Shown: piece by piece, positions 49,231 to 62,204 of the stretch
Numbering within the stretch: the first letter of the stretch is position 1
Layout: every line of letters begins with the position of its first letter
Assembly: GCA_026826555.1 (NCBI GenBank)
Contig: JAKSZT010054334.1
Span: 34,282,070-34,346,069 of the forward strand
Reading direction: 5' to 3'
Length of the DNA stretch: 64,000 nt
Source of the DNA: Tolypeutes matacus
Taxonomy: Eukaryota > Chordata > Mammalia > Cingulata > Chlamyphoridae
The notes under the pieces: generated by a model
Told to the model about the DNA's origin: nothing
Seen by the model: only the letters and a program-made list of their open reading frames with translations
Database searches by the model: none
Translations under genes and position numbers: made by a program

Positions 49231-49759
49231 TGTATTAGTTACCAACTGCTACATTATAAATAATGCCAAATCTTAGCAATTTAAAATTCAAATAAATATT
49301 TATTATCTCACATAGTATTTGTGGATCAGGAATTCAGAAGCAGCCTAACTGGGTGGTTCTGGCTCAGGGTCTCCCATGAAGTTGCAGTCAATGTGTTGGC
49401 CAGAGCTGCAGTCATCTAAAGACTTGACTGGAGTTGGAAGACTTGCTTCTAAGAAGGCTTATTCACATGATCGATAAGCTGGGGCTGGCTGTTGGAAGGA
49501 GGCTTTAGTTCATTGACTGATGGACCTCTCCATAGGGACTGCCTAAGTGTTTTCATAACATACTGGCTAGTTTCCCACAGAGTGAATGGTCTAATGTGGA
49601 AGTGGTCATATATTTCATGACCTTCCCTTAGGAGTCACATAATGTCATTTCTGCCATATTCTGTTGGTTATGTAGACCATCCCTGATACAATGTGGGCAG
49701 AAATACATGAATGTATGAATACCAGAAGGTGAGGATCATTGGAAGCCAAGTTACCCACA
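49231..49759 (-). mobile_element. MaLR-type LTR, antisense
   Basis: It starts TGTATTAGTTACCAACTGCT, then TATTATCTCACATAGTATTT, GGCCAGAGCTGCAGTCATC, CATTTCTGCCATATTCTGTT and ends around GGATCATTGGAAGCC...CCCACA. The order matches an antisense MLT/MST-like LTR. No clear 5-bp duplication. Confidence 0.55.
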
Positions 49760-49804
49760 AAGTGCATGAGATTCAATTTCCTACCTGCCTAGTAATTTGT
49801 GGAG

Positions 49805-51530
49805 TGTTCACAGTCTGTCAGTCAACAAATATTTTCTGAGCACCTATTTTATGCCATGCATTTTTCTAGGCAATGGAGACCCATTAGCAAATATGACAGC
49901 AAGTCTCTGCCCTCAAAGAGCTTATAACCTAGTGTAAAGAGATAAATAATAAATGCAACAAATAAGATAATTTCAGATGGAAATAATTCTGAGAGGAAAA
50001 TAAAATATGTTAATATGATAGAGACTGGCAGGGGAATTCTTTAGTTAGAGGTCATAGAAGACTATTCTGAGAAGAAGATAATTGAATTTAAACCTGAATG
50101 GTAAAAAGAAGACAGCCATATAAAGAGACAGCTAAAGTGCGGGTAATAGAAGAGATATAAAGAAAAGTAAAAGCATAGGTTCTGAGAAGGGAACAAGCCT
50201 TGAGATTTGGAGGGATAGGAAAAAAAAGCCGCTGTGGTTAACAACATGTAGAATTGAGAGTGTAGTTAAGAGACCAGATCGTCTAGGGTCTTTGGTCATG
50301 ATAAGGGATTCTGATTTTATTCTAATTTATCAAGCATTTGTTGAAAGGTTCTAAGTAAGTGACAGACATCATCTGATTCATACTCTAGGAAGGTAATATG
50401 GGCTGCTTTCTGTAAAACTGAAGAGTGAAAAGTGGAAGACATGTGCAAGGCTATTTCAATCATTCACAGGATAAATTTTGGTGACTTGAATTGGGGTTGA
50501 GTCAGTGGAGTTTGTAGAGTAGTCAGAATCAGGATATATTTTGGAAATAGAGTTAGAGTAGAGTTTTAAGGAAAGAGATGAATCAAGGATAACTACAAAA
50601 GGCCTGAGCAATTGGGCAGATGGTGGCACCATATATGAAAATATAAACAGCTTGGCAAAAGCGGTCTGGAGGTTGGGGACACAATAAATTATTCATTTTA
50701 GGCCATCTTGATTTTTGATACTTACCAGATATCAAAGTAGAACTGCTGAATACGCCATAGGCTATATTAATCTTTGTGAGATCATGATTGGAGATTTGGA
50801 TTTAAAAGTCAACAGCACAAGATATGGAGTCATCAGCATGGGTAGGATAGAAAGTCATGTGATTGGATTAGATAAGGTGGGGAGGCAGTGTAGATAAAGA
50901 AACGAGCACATAGTCAGGGAGATTAGGGAAATGAATTAGAGCAGTGGAGACTGAAGGAGCAGGCAATGAGATAGGAGACAAACCAGAAAAGTATGTTATC
51001 TTGACAGATAAGTGAAGCCAGTGTTTCAAGGAGGAGGACATAGTGATCAAGCATGGAAAACACCCCTAATTGATCAAGTAAAGTTAGAACTGAGATTTAA
51101 TAATTGGATTTAGCTCCATCAAGGTCATGAATGGACTTGATAAAAGCAGTTTAGAACAGGAGGAACCAGTAAAGGAGAATGATTGGCCATTTTGACAAGA
51201 CAATGAATATTATTTTATTGAATTATAGAGAAGACAACATTTTAAAGAGGAGAGAGTGAGAAATCATGTTGTATGCTGCTGAGATTGACTAATGTAAAGG
51301 CAGAGTATTGACCATGAAGTTATACAAAATATAGACTGTTGATGTCCTTGATAGGGGCAGTTTCGACAGAGTAGCGGGAATGAAAGCCCAAGTGGAGGAG
51401 ACTGAGGAGACATGGTAAATGAGGAATGAAGTGAATAGGGGCAACATTTGAGAGTTTTGTTTTAGAGAGGAAAAGGGAAATGATGTGGAAGCTAGAGAGG
51501 GTTAAGAAATAAAAAAATTAAAACTTTGTA
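49805..51530 (-). repeat. Long decayed L2 LINE, antisense, covering reverse transcriptase
   Basis: The left end is the reversed L2 tail (CAACAAATATTTTCTGAGCA, CTGCCCTCAAAGAGCTTATA). Rightwards, the minus strand encodes a broken reverse-transcriptase stretch: around 50868-51050 residues such as LLLETL.SL..QD and WF.SYL can be followed, with the typical GATTGAC/TTGATCAAG junctions. Many stops and frameshifts; not functional. This is the largest L2 piece in the window. Confidence 0.7.
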
Positions 51531-51565
51531 AAGCTGGGTGTTTCTTGTGAATGTTTTTAGGTAGA

Positions 51566-51785
51566 CCAGGGTTTCTTTACTTCAGCACTACTGACATTTT
51601 GAATTAGATAACTCTTTGTTGTAGGGGGTTGCCCTGTGAATTATAGAATGTTTGGTCCCTTCCCTGGCTTCTACCCATAAATTGCCAGTAGCACCACCCT
51701 GGTTGTGACAATCAAAACTGTCTCCAGACATTGCCAAATGCCCTGTTGGGGGCAAAATTGTCCCCTGTTGACAACCACCAATATA
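51566..51785 (-). mobile_element. MER20 (hAT-Charlie)
   Basis: It starts CAGGGTTTCTTTACTTCAGC and includes CACTACTGACATTTTGAATT, CTCTTTGTTGTAGGGGG, CTCCAGACATTGCCAAATGC and GGGGGCAAAATTGTCCCC. Confidence 0.9.
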
Positions 51786-51914
51786 GATGGAAATGTTAAA
51801 GAATAGAAGAAGAAATTACTGAAATATGTGAGAAAGGGGATAATTAGAAGAGCTGAAGTTTGATATAAAGAGAAATGAATTTGACAATTCTCACATTCCA
51901 ATTTTGTGGAATAA

Positions 51915-52045
51915 AACTCTTACCTGTTAAATATAGGTTAGGAAATTGAGGCTTGGGGATACTAAGCTAAACAATTTCACCAAGGTCAAAAAGATAGCAG
52001 GTGACAGAAACTGGATTTGGCCTACCTGTTAAAACTGTATCAACA
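51915..52045 (-). repeat. MIR SINE, antisense
   Basis: GTTAGGAAATTGAGGCTTGG, ATTTCACCAAGGTC and GACAGAAACTGGATTTGG follow reversed MIR order. Confidence 0.6.
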
Positions 52046-52489
52046 GCAAATAACAGGAAATCTGATTAACAATATATTTAAAGGGTGTTTGTTAGTCTAT
52101 TTTATGTAATACGAAGTAAGGAAGAAGGCAGTCGAGTGATTTTGCAGGTTCTCAAGGATGGCATCAAGGAAACAAGATTTTTCTACTTTTCTGTTCTGCC
52201 ATCCCTAACATGTGGCTCTTTTTGCCATGTTCTCATGATGGCTGCTGAGGCTCCAGACATTAAATTTTCGTCCCAGGCAAGATAAGTTTGGGTATTGAAA
52301 AGAGAGGAGGGGCGAAGCTTCCATCAGCTGAAGCTGCCCCCTTTTATTAAACGCTTTCTTGGAAGTTTATCCAACAGCTGCTTTTATCTCATTGAACAGA
52401 ACTGAATTACAAGACCTATCTGTGAGAAAGTCTAGAAGGTAAATATTTTAGCTTTCTGGCTTCTATGATAGAGAAAGGCAAGGGAGAAG
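52046..52489. other. Unassigned sequence
   Basis: No gene or clear repeat. Confidence 0.35.
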
Positions 52490-52494
52490 GGGAC

Positions 52495-53181
52495 TGTGGC
52501 AGTTTGAAATTATTTTATGAATCCCAAAAAGAGAAAGATTATGTTTGTAAATTAATCTATTCCTCTGGGAATGATACCCTTTGATTGTATTAAATTCACT
52601 TGAGGGGCCTTTGATTAAATTACCTGTTAAGATTGCTTTTAGGGCTTTCTGGTTCTACCATGTCAGTAGAGCGTAACTCAGGCTGAGTCCTGCACCCTTG
52701 CTGGGTTTGATATAAACAGACACTTACACAGATGGATACACACAGGAAGAGAGAACTCTGTCATTTTTGTTCCTGCCATGTGACAGAAAGTTGCCATGTG
52801 ACAGCTCAAACAGCTGAAGCCCCTGGCAGAGATGAACTGTTTTGCCTGATAGCTTAAATCTGACCTTGGGAAGAGAGCGGGACAGTTAAGACTCATATAG
52901 GAAGCCCTGAGAGGCAATCCCTATGCCAGCCTGCAGCTGAAATCGGGAGTAAGAAGAACAGCTGAGCCTGAGAGAGGAAGCCCAGAGGGAAAGACAAATC
53001 CCTCAGAGATTGTACACCATCTTGCTTAAACAAGTGGCAGCTGACTTTGGTGAGAAAGTACTCCTTATGGTACCTTGAGTTGGACTTTCCATGGCTTTGG
53101 GACTGTAAACTTTTACCCCAAATAAATACTCTTTATAAAAGCCAACAGATTTTGGATACTTTGCATTGGCACACTAATACG
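52495..53181 (+). mobile_element. Solo LTR, same family as 27802-28438
   Basis: It starts TGTGGCAGTTTGAAATTATT and ends GGCACACTAATACG, with CAAATAAATACTCTTTATAAAAGCC near the 3' end. It is about 50 bp longer than the other copy. The flanks GGGAC and GAAAC are only a weak 5-bp match. Confidence 0.7.
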
Positions 53182-53186
53182 GAAAC

Positions 53187-54220
53187 TTTAATGTCTTTTA
53201 TGTAGACAATCTACAGTTTTTGCCATATCAAGAACTACAAAACCATAGTGATGTATTCCTGCTAACATGCTCCATCTCCTCCTTTAAGAAAACTCCTGAT
53301 ACTCTCATTTAGTTATCAGACTTTATTGAGAAAACCCTATGACAAAAAGTGTAAGGGTAGAAACAATGAATAAAAATAGTCCTCAAATTCTTGGGAGAAA
53401 TTCCAGGCACAAACCAAGAACAGCAAACAGAGAAATGTAATATGATATTATCTTGTGTTTGTTAAGAAGCCTTATATTTTTTCCAAATACTTAATTTATG
53501 AAAGTTAAGTAATAATCATTTCAATATCTACTTATATATATATAATATTCATGTATTTTATGTTTATATTGATAACAAATGTATAAATCAGCAGGTATTA
53601 ATATTTATTGGTATCCTGCCAGGTTTAGCCTGCAATTTTTATATTTTCAAACTACTCTTGGAAAGTTGTTTATATTTGAAAGCCTAAATGGTCCTAATTC
53701 CAAGGCCCTTTTTAGGGCCATTCTTAATTTATTCAAGTTCCAAAATTCTTTGAAAGAAGACTCTAGGTAACAGAAAGATTAGTAACTTTGACTTGCTATA
53801 AATGGATGTTTCAAATGAATCCATTGGACAATATTTGTGAGAAGTTAAGATTAAAACAATGTTGCTTTGATAACTTTGAAAGAGAGAGGAAGACAGTTAA
53901 ATTTGTCCTTGTTTGGGCTGGATTCGATACGTTGCTCATATCTATATGTATGAATCTGAAAATATCTGTACACTTGGACAGTGTCTTAATAGCCACTTGA
54001 GGATGTGTGTATCTGCAAAATAGCATATTTTGATATATGTATTATTTATGTATGTTTGCATATAATTTCATAAGAGAAAATAAACATAAATGTTCTTTTT
54101 TTAAAAAAATGAAGCTTCTAAATTAATGAAAATCACTTGCTCTTATTATCATTTAAATATTGGACATATATATCATTGAAAGATTTTTCACTGTATCCCT
54201 CTTTCCCCAGACAAGCTTAA
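53187..54220. other. AT-rich unassigned sequence
   Basis: No gene or clear repeat. Confidence 0.4.
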
Positions 54221-54224
54221 TCCT

Positions 54225-54930
54225 TTTTAATTTTATTAAATTATGACATATTTCAGACACAATATAAAAAGATATAGGAATTATTTAATGAGCATCTGGG
54301 TACTACCATACAACATAAGAAATAAAATGTTACAAATACAATTGAAGCTCTTGGCTCATTCATCCATGATTGCTTTTCTGGCCCTTCCAAGAGGTATCCA
54401 CTATCCTGAATTTGTTATTTATCATATTCATATGTGTTTAGCTTTTATCACCTGTATTTCTATTATATAAGGATATATAGAATTACTTTGCATGTTTTCA
54501 AATGATATTAAAAATATTATATATATCCATATGCAAATTATGTGAACTTCTTTAATGATAATAAATTTAATACTAAGTCCCTGCTTTATAGTATTCCATT
54601 ATATTAAAATTTTACCATATATATATATGTACGTCTTCTTCACGGTGATGAAAATTTGGATTGTTTCCAGTTTTTTCCTATTATAAAAAAATCCCAGAAA
54701 AGATTTTCTTGTCCAAGTCTCTTGTGTACATACGTAAATATGTCACAGGGTATATATGCCTGAGCACAAACAGGAAGGAAGACATACCCTCAATAGTATT
54801 GGATATTGTCCCATTCCCCTCCCAGGTATTTGCACTGGTTTATACTGCAACCATCAGTGTAGAAAAGTTCCCTTTCCTCCATGAACTAGCCAAGAATCAG
54901 CACTGCTATCACCTATACTTTTAAAGCCCT
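54225..54930 (-). repeat. Old L1M-type 3' fragment, antisense
   Basis: GGATTGTTTCCAGTTTTTTC, GTCCAAGTCTCTTGTGTACA, GGTATATATGCCTGAGCAC and TTTATACTGCAACCATCAGT track the L1 region read in reverse. Confidence 0.65.
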
Positions 54931-56150
54931 ATTGTAAAGACTTCCTTATAAGCACTGTTGATCTCAATTGCAAGTAATGACTTTCATTAATTTTTCATTA
55001 TATCCATTTAAAATTCCTTCTCCCATAATTCAAATTCTTTTATTTTAGCTTTGTCCTCAAGTGGTGAAATAAAGAAAAGTACAATTTATAAACTACCACA
55101 ATTTAATATTTATTTCCTTTAAAATTCTTCAGGGTTTAAGCTAGAGTTCAATAGAAATAATAATGAAACAATTAATGATTTGATTATATTTATACTGATG
55201 CTTCAGTTTATGGAACATAAGTGTACCTCAAGATAAATGATTACTGTGGAGTGTGGGGGTGGAGAATTTTAGGGCAGTTAGGTCAAGTAAGTTTGAGATA
55301 AGCTCTGTGAAATTCTACGAATAATAAATTTATGTAAATATGTGGAATACAGAATTTTCTAAATTATTTGACAAACATATGATTTTTTAAAAAGAAGATT
55401 AATATCTTATGGGGTGTTCATTTTCCATGGGATATTACTGACTTTAGGAAAACCGATGGGGAATATTTTTCTGAATGTTAAGAATATATATTTAAGAATA
55501 TATATTTTGATAGCAAGAATTTGCTTAGTATTTATGATTTATGAAAAAGCTTTAAAAAGGTTTTCTTTCTTCTTCTTAATACAAATAATTGTTTGACTAA
55601 TTGCTAGTTTTGAATGTCTGAATGGTAATACTACTTATAATGGATTAAAAACATGAAAGAAATGAGTGTTTTTAATTTTCTCTTGGATAGTATAGTCTAA
55701 TCGGTAAAATGTTGGATGGTGTTTCTGTCCTCTTTATTTTCCACTTCTAATATAGAATCAATTAAGAGTAAGCTGTTGGAAATAATTCTTAACATAATTC
55801 TGTGATCCCTTTTATAATATAGTTAATGTAATTCCTCCAAGTAAATGGATATTAATTTCAATAAGTTTCCTAAATGGAGGGTGCTCTGTGAGGCCTTTCA
55901 TCTTGCCCTTTTAAAATTGACAATTAAGTACATAAGAACTAAGTGATGATTTCATTAGAACCCGAGAAATACCTGGCCAAGCCAACTGCTTTTAATACTG
56001 TCATAGCTTCTTTTTGTTTAAAAATATGAGGGATGAATTTTATTCATTCCACTCTAAGCAGTTGTAGTAATTAATAAAATATAGTAATATCTGATGTGTT
56101 TATATAATTATATATTTTTTCTCAATTTAATAGAATGGTAGGCAGTGCTA
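54931..56150. other. AT-rich unassigned sequence
   Basis: No gene or repeat family recognised. Confidence 0.4.
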
Positions 56151-56151
56151 G

Positions 56152-56225
56152 CATTGAGAGCAAAGTAGTTATACAGTAAGCATAGACTAAACACTGGTTG
56201 AGTAAAATGGCAATATTCATTTTTA
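56152..56225 (+). repeat. Left copy of a long flanking direct repeat
   Basis: About 72 bp match 57330-57400 with roughly nine mismatches and one gap by eye (shared cores ACAGTAAGCATA and TGAGTAAAATGG). The similarity carries on faintly into AAACATTAA. Confidence 0.8.
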
Positions 56226-57329
56226 AACATTAAATATTAAAGAAGCTTTAGATTACATAAATATTACATCGAAAATCTAGGGGATTCCCATATACCCCAC
56301 CCCCCTCCCTCCCACACTTTCCCACATTAACAACGTCTTTCATTACTGTGATGCATTTGTTACAAGTGACTAACACATATTGAAGCATTGCTACTAAACA
56401 TGGTCTATGGTTTACATTATGGTTTACACTTTGCATGGCACATTTTATAATAAGTTTTGACAAAATGTAAAATCATTGCAGTGTCATGCAGAACAATTCC
56501 AATGTCCCCAAATTGCCCCGTGTTCCACCTATTATTCCCTCTCCCTCCTCTCAGAACCTCTGGTGGTCACTGCCTTTATCCAATGTTACAAGTTCTTCCG
56601 CTACTAGAATAATAATAAGTCTACTTTAGTCCATAGTTTCATTCTCCCCTTATGTTTGTTCATTCCTTAATCTTGAGGATTTGGGGATGTTGATGCTCAC
56701 TCTGTTTCTGACTGAAGGAGATATAGATCCCATGGGGTATATGGATGGTACTGTCTTGCTTGAAGTTGTAGATACTCTTTGTTTTTTAAGGTGGGTGATG
56801 CCATCATCATCCTTTTGTTAGTTGTCCTAGATGAGTCTGATGAACTGGAGAGTATGTGATGGCTGCACCTCTGCTGAAATTCAGGGCTCAACCACCATAT
56901 GAACAGACCAAAGATTTAAGTTTTTGAGACATATATTTAACAAGTATAGTGCTAATCATAGGTTCAAATAAAAGAGGCATAAGAGCCATGTGTAGGGAAA
57001 CTGAAAACGAGTCTAACTCTGTTACACTGGGGAGCATATATTCCAAGGTAAGGCCCACTGACAAGGTGCGGATTTCCTGGGATAGTCTGCCCTGCCTATA
57101 GTGTCTAGATGTATCTAGAGTTCTCAGGACACCCCATGCTTGAGACACTGTTTACTGTGGCAATCAGTGAGCTCCTCCTGAGACATGCATAAGCATAACC
57201 TCTGGAATGACCTCCCGACTCACTTTGAAATTTCTTAGCCATAAAAACTTATTTGTATTTAATATTTCCCCCTTTTGGTCAAGGTCTTTTTCCAAATGCA
57301 TCAGTAGTTGGCGCTTGGTGATAATCTGT
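56226..57329 (-). mobile_element. Unnamed xenarthran repeat, copy 1 (truncated)
   Basis: It is collinear with 62234-63325, starting at AGCTTTAGATTACATAAAT. Shared blocks include CACATATTGAAGCATTGCTA, TTTAACAAGTATAGTG, AAGAGCCATGTGTAGGGAAA and CTAACTCTGTTAC. No sustained coding frame. Minus orientation is inferred from the T-rich left border of copy 2. Confidence 0.7.
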
Positions 57330-57400
57330 CAATGAGAGCAATGTAATTAGACAGTAAGCATAAACTAACACTGGCTGAGTAAAATGGTGATATTTATTTA
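57330..57400 (+). repeat. Right copy of a long flanking direct repeat
   Basis: Pairs with 56152-56225. Its right side runs without a break into the host L2 sequence, so it lies in the original target. Confidence 0.8.
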
Positions 57401-57570
57401 TTCAACAAACATTAATTGAGCATCTATGCTGTAAACTCTTGGAGTTTAAAGGGAGAGCAGGAAAGAAAATGCATTAGTAAATTATACAGTAAATTGGAAG
57501 GGTAAAAATGATTTGGAGAAAAATAAGGCAAAGAAAGGGAAATAGGAAATGCTGGGGGTTGGGGGTCTTA
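57390..57570 (-). repeat. L2 LINE, antisense (target of the insertion)
   Basis: TTCAACAAACATTAATTGAG and GGAGAAAAATAAGGCAAAG match a reversed L2 tail and adjoining sequence. Confidence 0.6.
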
Positions 57571-58639
57571 TCTTATATGTGTTCATTAGTGAAAGTTCAA
57601 CATTACTACATTGTGAAATAATATGTTTCTTAACATAATACTGATTTGCATATTAAATATATATGTGTGTTTATGTGTACACATTGCATGTTACATATAT
57701 CTATATTTTATATATAAAACAACAACCTCTGTGAGAGACTTAATTACATCCTTTAAGATCACAGGGTGAGCTTATTTCATTTCATTTATTTCATATCCAT
57801 TGATATTTTTATCTTCTGTTTATTTCTTTAATAATACTATATACTGTGGCTTGTGAATTCTACATCCCTTTATCTTTTTTATTCTTCTGAATCTATACAA
57901 CAGTTTTAATACCTTATATATTTTTATTATTGCTTAATCTCATTATCCATATTACAAAATACAAGCACTCTGACATTATTTTAATGCCAAAATCATCTTG
58001 AATATTCTTTTTTACATATTTGTAAGTTGCATTGTGAAATCAGAGCGAAGCATTTAATGTCATGATACATTAAAGTAACACTAGAACATTATTGCTTGCT
58101 TCTGCTCTATGTGAAACAATATAAATTTACAGAAATGCAAAAACATTCCATTCAAAGTGTGTTTCTATTAGGTAGCATAAATTGTAACTTCTGAAAAATA
58201 CACTGGATAATCATTTTCAAGAAAAAAAAGCTATTCTCAGATAATCCTTTTACAATGAACATTTAATATGATTACTTTTAAATGAAAGTATGAAAAATAT
58301 ATATTACATTTGAATAAAAGTTGAATGTACAGGATATAGAGGCATTTTTAGTATCTTTTATTTTAGGCAAACTTATATTATTTATCTCTCACTCTTCAAT
58401 ATTAACAATATCTCACATTGTTTAGCATTAAATCTCAGAGGAAATATAAATTCTATTCATTACTCATTCACTTGTGTATTCATTTAACAAACATATGTTG
58501 AATATTCCAAATATTTATCGAATATATCATAACCCATGATTCTGCTACTTACTGAGTATATAAAAATAAAGGTGCTTGTGACCCAGTGGTGGAGAAAAAC
58601 AAGTGTCCACATTTGTTTTGGGAAGCACTAAAACACAGA
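57571..58639. other. AT-rich unassigned sequence
   Basis: No gene or clear repeat. Confidence 0.4.
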
Positions 58640-59330
58640 TATTCCAAAGATGTTATATGATTTCCGAGGGAGGGATGCTTATGGAGGCCAGAGGAGAAGG
58701 ATTCATTTGATGATTAAGAGTACACAAAGTAGACAGGGAGTTAGAGAAGGACAGACCAGTTCAAGTGCAGAGCATGGACCACGCATGTCCAAGGGCGAGG
58801 CGAAACCTTGTAGACAGCGTTCTACAGGACGAAGAGTGATGGAAGAATCTTACAAAGTGACATGGCTAGATTGAGTGTTAGAAATATCAGTATGGTAATA
58901 ACCTGGAGAATGGCATAGAAAGTAAATGAAAGTATGATGACTAGTTATCCAGTAATCCAGAAGAGAAATAATAAACATTTGAATTAAAGCAGTAGTGGCA
59001 ATGTGAGTGGAAAGTAGAGTGTGGGCAAACTAAATAATAAAAATTGATGTGGAAATCTGGTGTAAAGACAGAAAATAGCTTCTAAAATTCCTGAGTGAGT
59101 AAATGGATAGTGGTACCACTGATACAGATAAAGAATACAGGAGGATGGGCAGGTTTGTGGAGAAAAAGAATGAGTGCAGTTTTAGATGAAGTTTTTGAAG
59201 TTTCAATGAGTTGCTCAGGTAAAGATATTCAGGTCCTAGAGATTTCTATTTTGGCAGTATGGTACATTATATACCTCCTGGTGCAGAATACATGGAATAT
59301 TTTTTAAAATTTAAAAATGGGACTGAGACA
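58640..59330 (-). repeat. Decayed L2 LINE, antisense
   Basis: GCAGTTTTAGATGAAGTTTT, AAGTTTCAATGAG, GTGGCAATGTGAGTGG and AATCCAGAAGAGAAATAA follow antisense L2 reverse-transcriptase text as at 49805-51530. Confidence 0.5.
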
Positions 59331-59399
59331 TTAGACAAGTTGAAGAAATAATTGGGATAGAAATTATGTGAAAGCATATATCCAGAGAGATAACTGAGC

Positions 59400-60020
59400 A
59401 CTGGAACCTACATTCGCCTTAAGGGAGTCTGTCAACCCTTGGCCTTAGAGCCTGGATGAACTGGCCAATGTGTTGTGGGGTCAAGAAGATTTTAAAGTTG
59501 GAGAAGAGATGGATAATGAAACTGGCACTTCCAAAGGGTGACACAAGACAACTAGACAAATCTGCTCATGGTAGGAAATGGTATGACTATTTGCCATCAT
59601 GACCTTTGTTCTGGGTCAAACTGAAAAAGGAAATAAAAATGTCCCGAGACTTTCTAGTTATAAGCTCACACTCACATGGGATTGGATCTGAAAGTGATGG
59701 GATTTGTCTGTCAAAAAAATCCCAATTCAAAAATTTGGTTTATAGTCACCCCTGACTGATAGTGCACACAGAAATTTGGTAGAGTAGAATCACTATCTTC
59801 TCTGGAGGGATACTTAAAAAAGACAAGCTCAAAGTTAAATTTTTTGCATAGATAGTTCAAGAAATGTGAGTTCACAATTTAAAATTACTAAGCATGTGAT
59901 GTAATAAGTTATCATTGATGAAAGTTAGCAAAACAAAATACAAAATTTGACAAACAAGAACTGTGAAATTATCAGATACAATGTACAAAGTAAGTATGTC
60001 TTAAAAGTTTAAATAAATGC
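59400..60020 (+). repeat. Possible old L1M/HAL1 5' region
   Basis: CACATGGGATTGGATCTGAA, TGATAGTGCACACAGAAATT, CTTCTCTGGAGGGATACTTA and the A-rich segment with GAAATTATCAGATACAATG resemble the non-coding to ORF1-start part of old L1-like elements. Tentative. Confidence 0.35.
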
Positions 60021-62199
60021 ATTAGACTACCCCTGCAGCCTGCCTGATATTGGCTTAGCCCATCTTTTCCTCTGGCCATTGCTGTACAAACCAGATCTCT
60101 ATTGGTGTAACTTGAGTATGTACCACCTCAGCTGAACTATGTACCACTTGCTTTCTTCCCCAGAGCTTCTCCTATGCCAAGTGTGGGATGCCAACATATA
60201 CTCACTTGACATGTATTTATATGTATGGAAGTGTGATTGGCAGGCTTTGATCTGTTGGGGCTGGGAGCTAGCAAATAAATGCTCCCCCTTTTTCATCCCT
60301 TAGGGGACAATCCTGAAGAACTTTCCACATGGCTGCTTAGAAGGTCTCAGCAGATCAAACCCCAGTTGCCCACAGCAGTGACCAGCTTGATGTCATTCCC
60401 TTATTGGCTGCCTCCGTTTCATTCTTCCCATCTCATAACTTAAACGACGTACAAGTCTGTGTCTCAGGCTTTGCTTTCTGAGGTGAAGGAGGAATCCAGG
60501 ATAAGATACTTGGGAGTGCAAGTGGTCCTAAAAACAGACACTCAGCTTGAAATTCTGGCACTGCCATTGATGAAAATAGGCGAAATGGTGATAAGACATG
60601 CTTTAACATTACAAGTAGTTAGACTCTCCCTGGTGGATACAGATGAAATGCAGGTGGAGCTTTATGCAGTAGCAGTGGCACTTGAAAAGTATGAGGGCAA
60701 GGTAATTATAAGGATTGTAGAGTTGGTGGACTTTTGTTATCTGCTTTAGAAGCCTGGAGAATAGAAAACAACAGACTCACGCTAACCAACTATCAACTAA
60801 GACATACTATGCAAGTCACAGGGTCTGTATGCCTGTGTTTAAAATGCCCCTTATCTCTTACAGCCACAAAACAGATAGTGATGAAAACCAGGCCTGGATT
60901 TAACTGTAAGGGTTACAGAGTGACAAAGAGGACTTGACTACACAGACTTCACAGGTCTTCTATGTTAAATTTAGACCCCTAACAGATAAAGAGTGTATTT
61001 CAGAGTTGGCATGGTGATATTTAGTGAATACACATGAAAATCTTGAGCCACCGATTCTTAAGCAGGGTTAGGTCTCAGAGTAGTCCAAATAGGGAAATAT
61101 TAACCCGTCTCTGGGAGGAAGTAGAATATATATTTCCAAAATTACAAGACCTGTACTAGCAGGAATTTCAGAAATGTGAGAGTGGATCTAGAAGGTAGTG
61201 GAGCAGGGGGAATTATTTGACATGGTGTACTCTCTCATGACTTATAGTTTACATCCTGGCAAGTGATCCTTATACTATTCAGATGGCTTCTTGATACTTG
61301 GACATACTCAGGCCTATCAAAAATAAAGTAGATATATAAAAGATGTCCTGGCAGAGTGTTGAGAAGGAATCAGAAGTCTCAGGAAATGACAATTTAAAAA
61401 TGGATTTATGACCTGAGATCAGAAAACCAGCCACCTGAATATGTCTCCTGAGCAGGCCCAAAGACTCTTGCCACCAACTCAATGATTCAATAAGGAATGC
61501 ATTAGTAGGAGGATGTTTCTTTAACATCAAAGGGCTAGAGTTGAGAGTAGTATATTATTTGGTTCCTTAATAACAACAGGAATGAAAATCAAAAATGGCA
61601 GAGGCTAAGTTGTGACAATTAACCAATATAGGCAAAGTAGATACAATTACTAGAAAGTTACTATAAATGCCATCAATGCCAGAGTGGCAACTGAATGACT
61701 TGAACGGCAGAGATCCATGGTAATAGCCGATAGTCTGTGGTTTCCCTAGAGGTGACAGAGATGGGTAGACAAGTAGGATATTTTTTCACATGTATAACAC
61801 AGAAAAAAATGAGAGCTGGCAAGGAGAAAGACGAAATCAGCTACTTCAATGGAAAATCAAGGCCCTTCTCCCATTTTGAAGTCTGAGTTAGTTCTATGAC
61901 TCAGAAATCAGTGATTGAAGGGGAGGCTGGGTCCCCTTTTTTAAGAATCCTAACACAATTATTTTCCCAATCTTTCCACATTTGTACCCATGGCCATTTA
62001 CCAGATTAAGCACTAAGGAAAGAGATGCTCAACTGACAAAGATAATAGGATATTCAAACACCCCGCAACTGGAGGGGGTGCTTGGGGCTTGGGCCAGGTA
62101 CTCAAGTTGATCTCACATTGGACTTGCAAATTTACTCAGTGACTACACTCCTTTTCTTAAAAGATAGTTCACTGAATTTACCCTATGTTTTCTCAATTA
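60021..62199. other. Unassigned 2.2-kb stretch, possibly a decayed retroelement
   Basis: More GC-balanced than its neighbours. It carries a 96-codon open frame at 60459-60749 (+; MSQALLSEVKEESRIRYLGV...) without a domain I recognise. No LTR or target duplication was found. I cannot name it. Confidence 0.3.
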
Positions 62200-62204
62200 G
62201 TTTC

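Noticed and set aside
60459..60749. 96-codon frame as a host gene
   Set aside because: No recognised domain, no splice or promoter context, and it sits in a likely decayed repeat.
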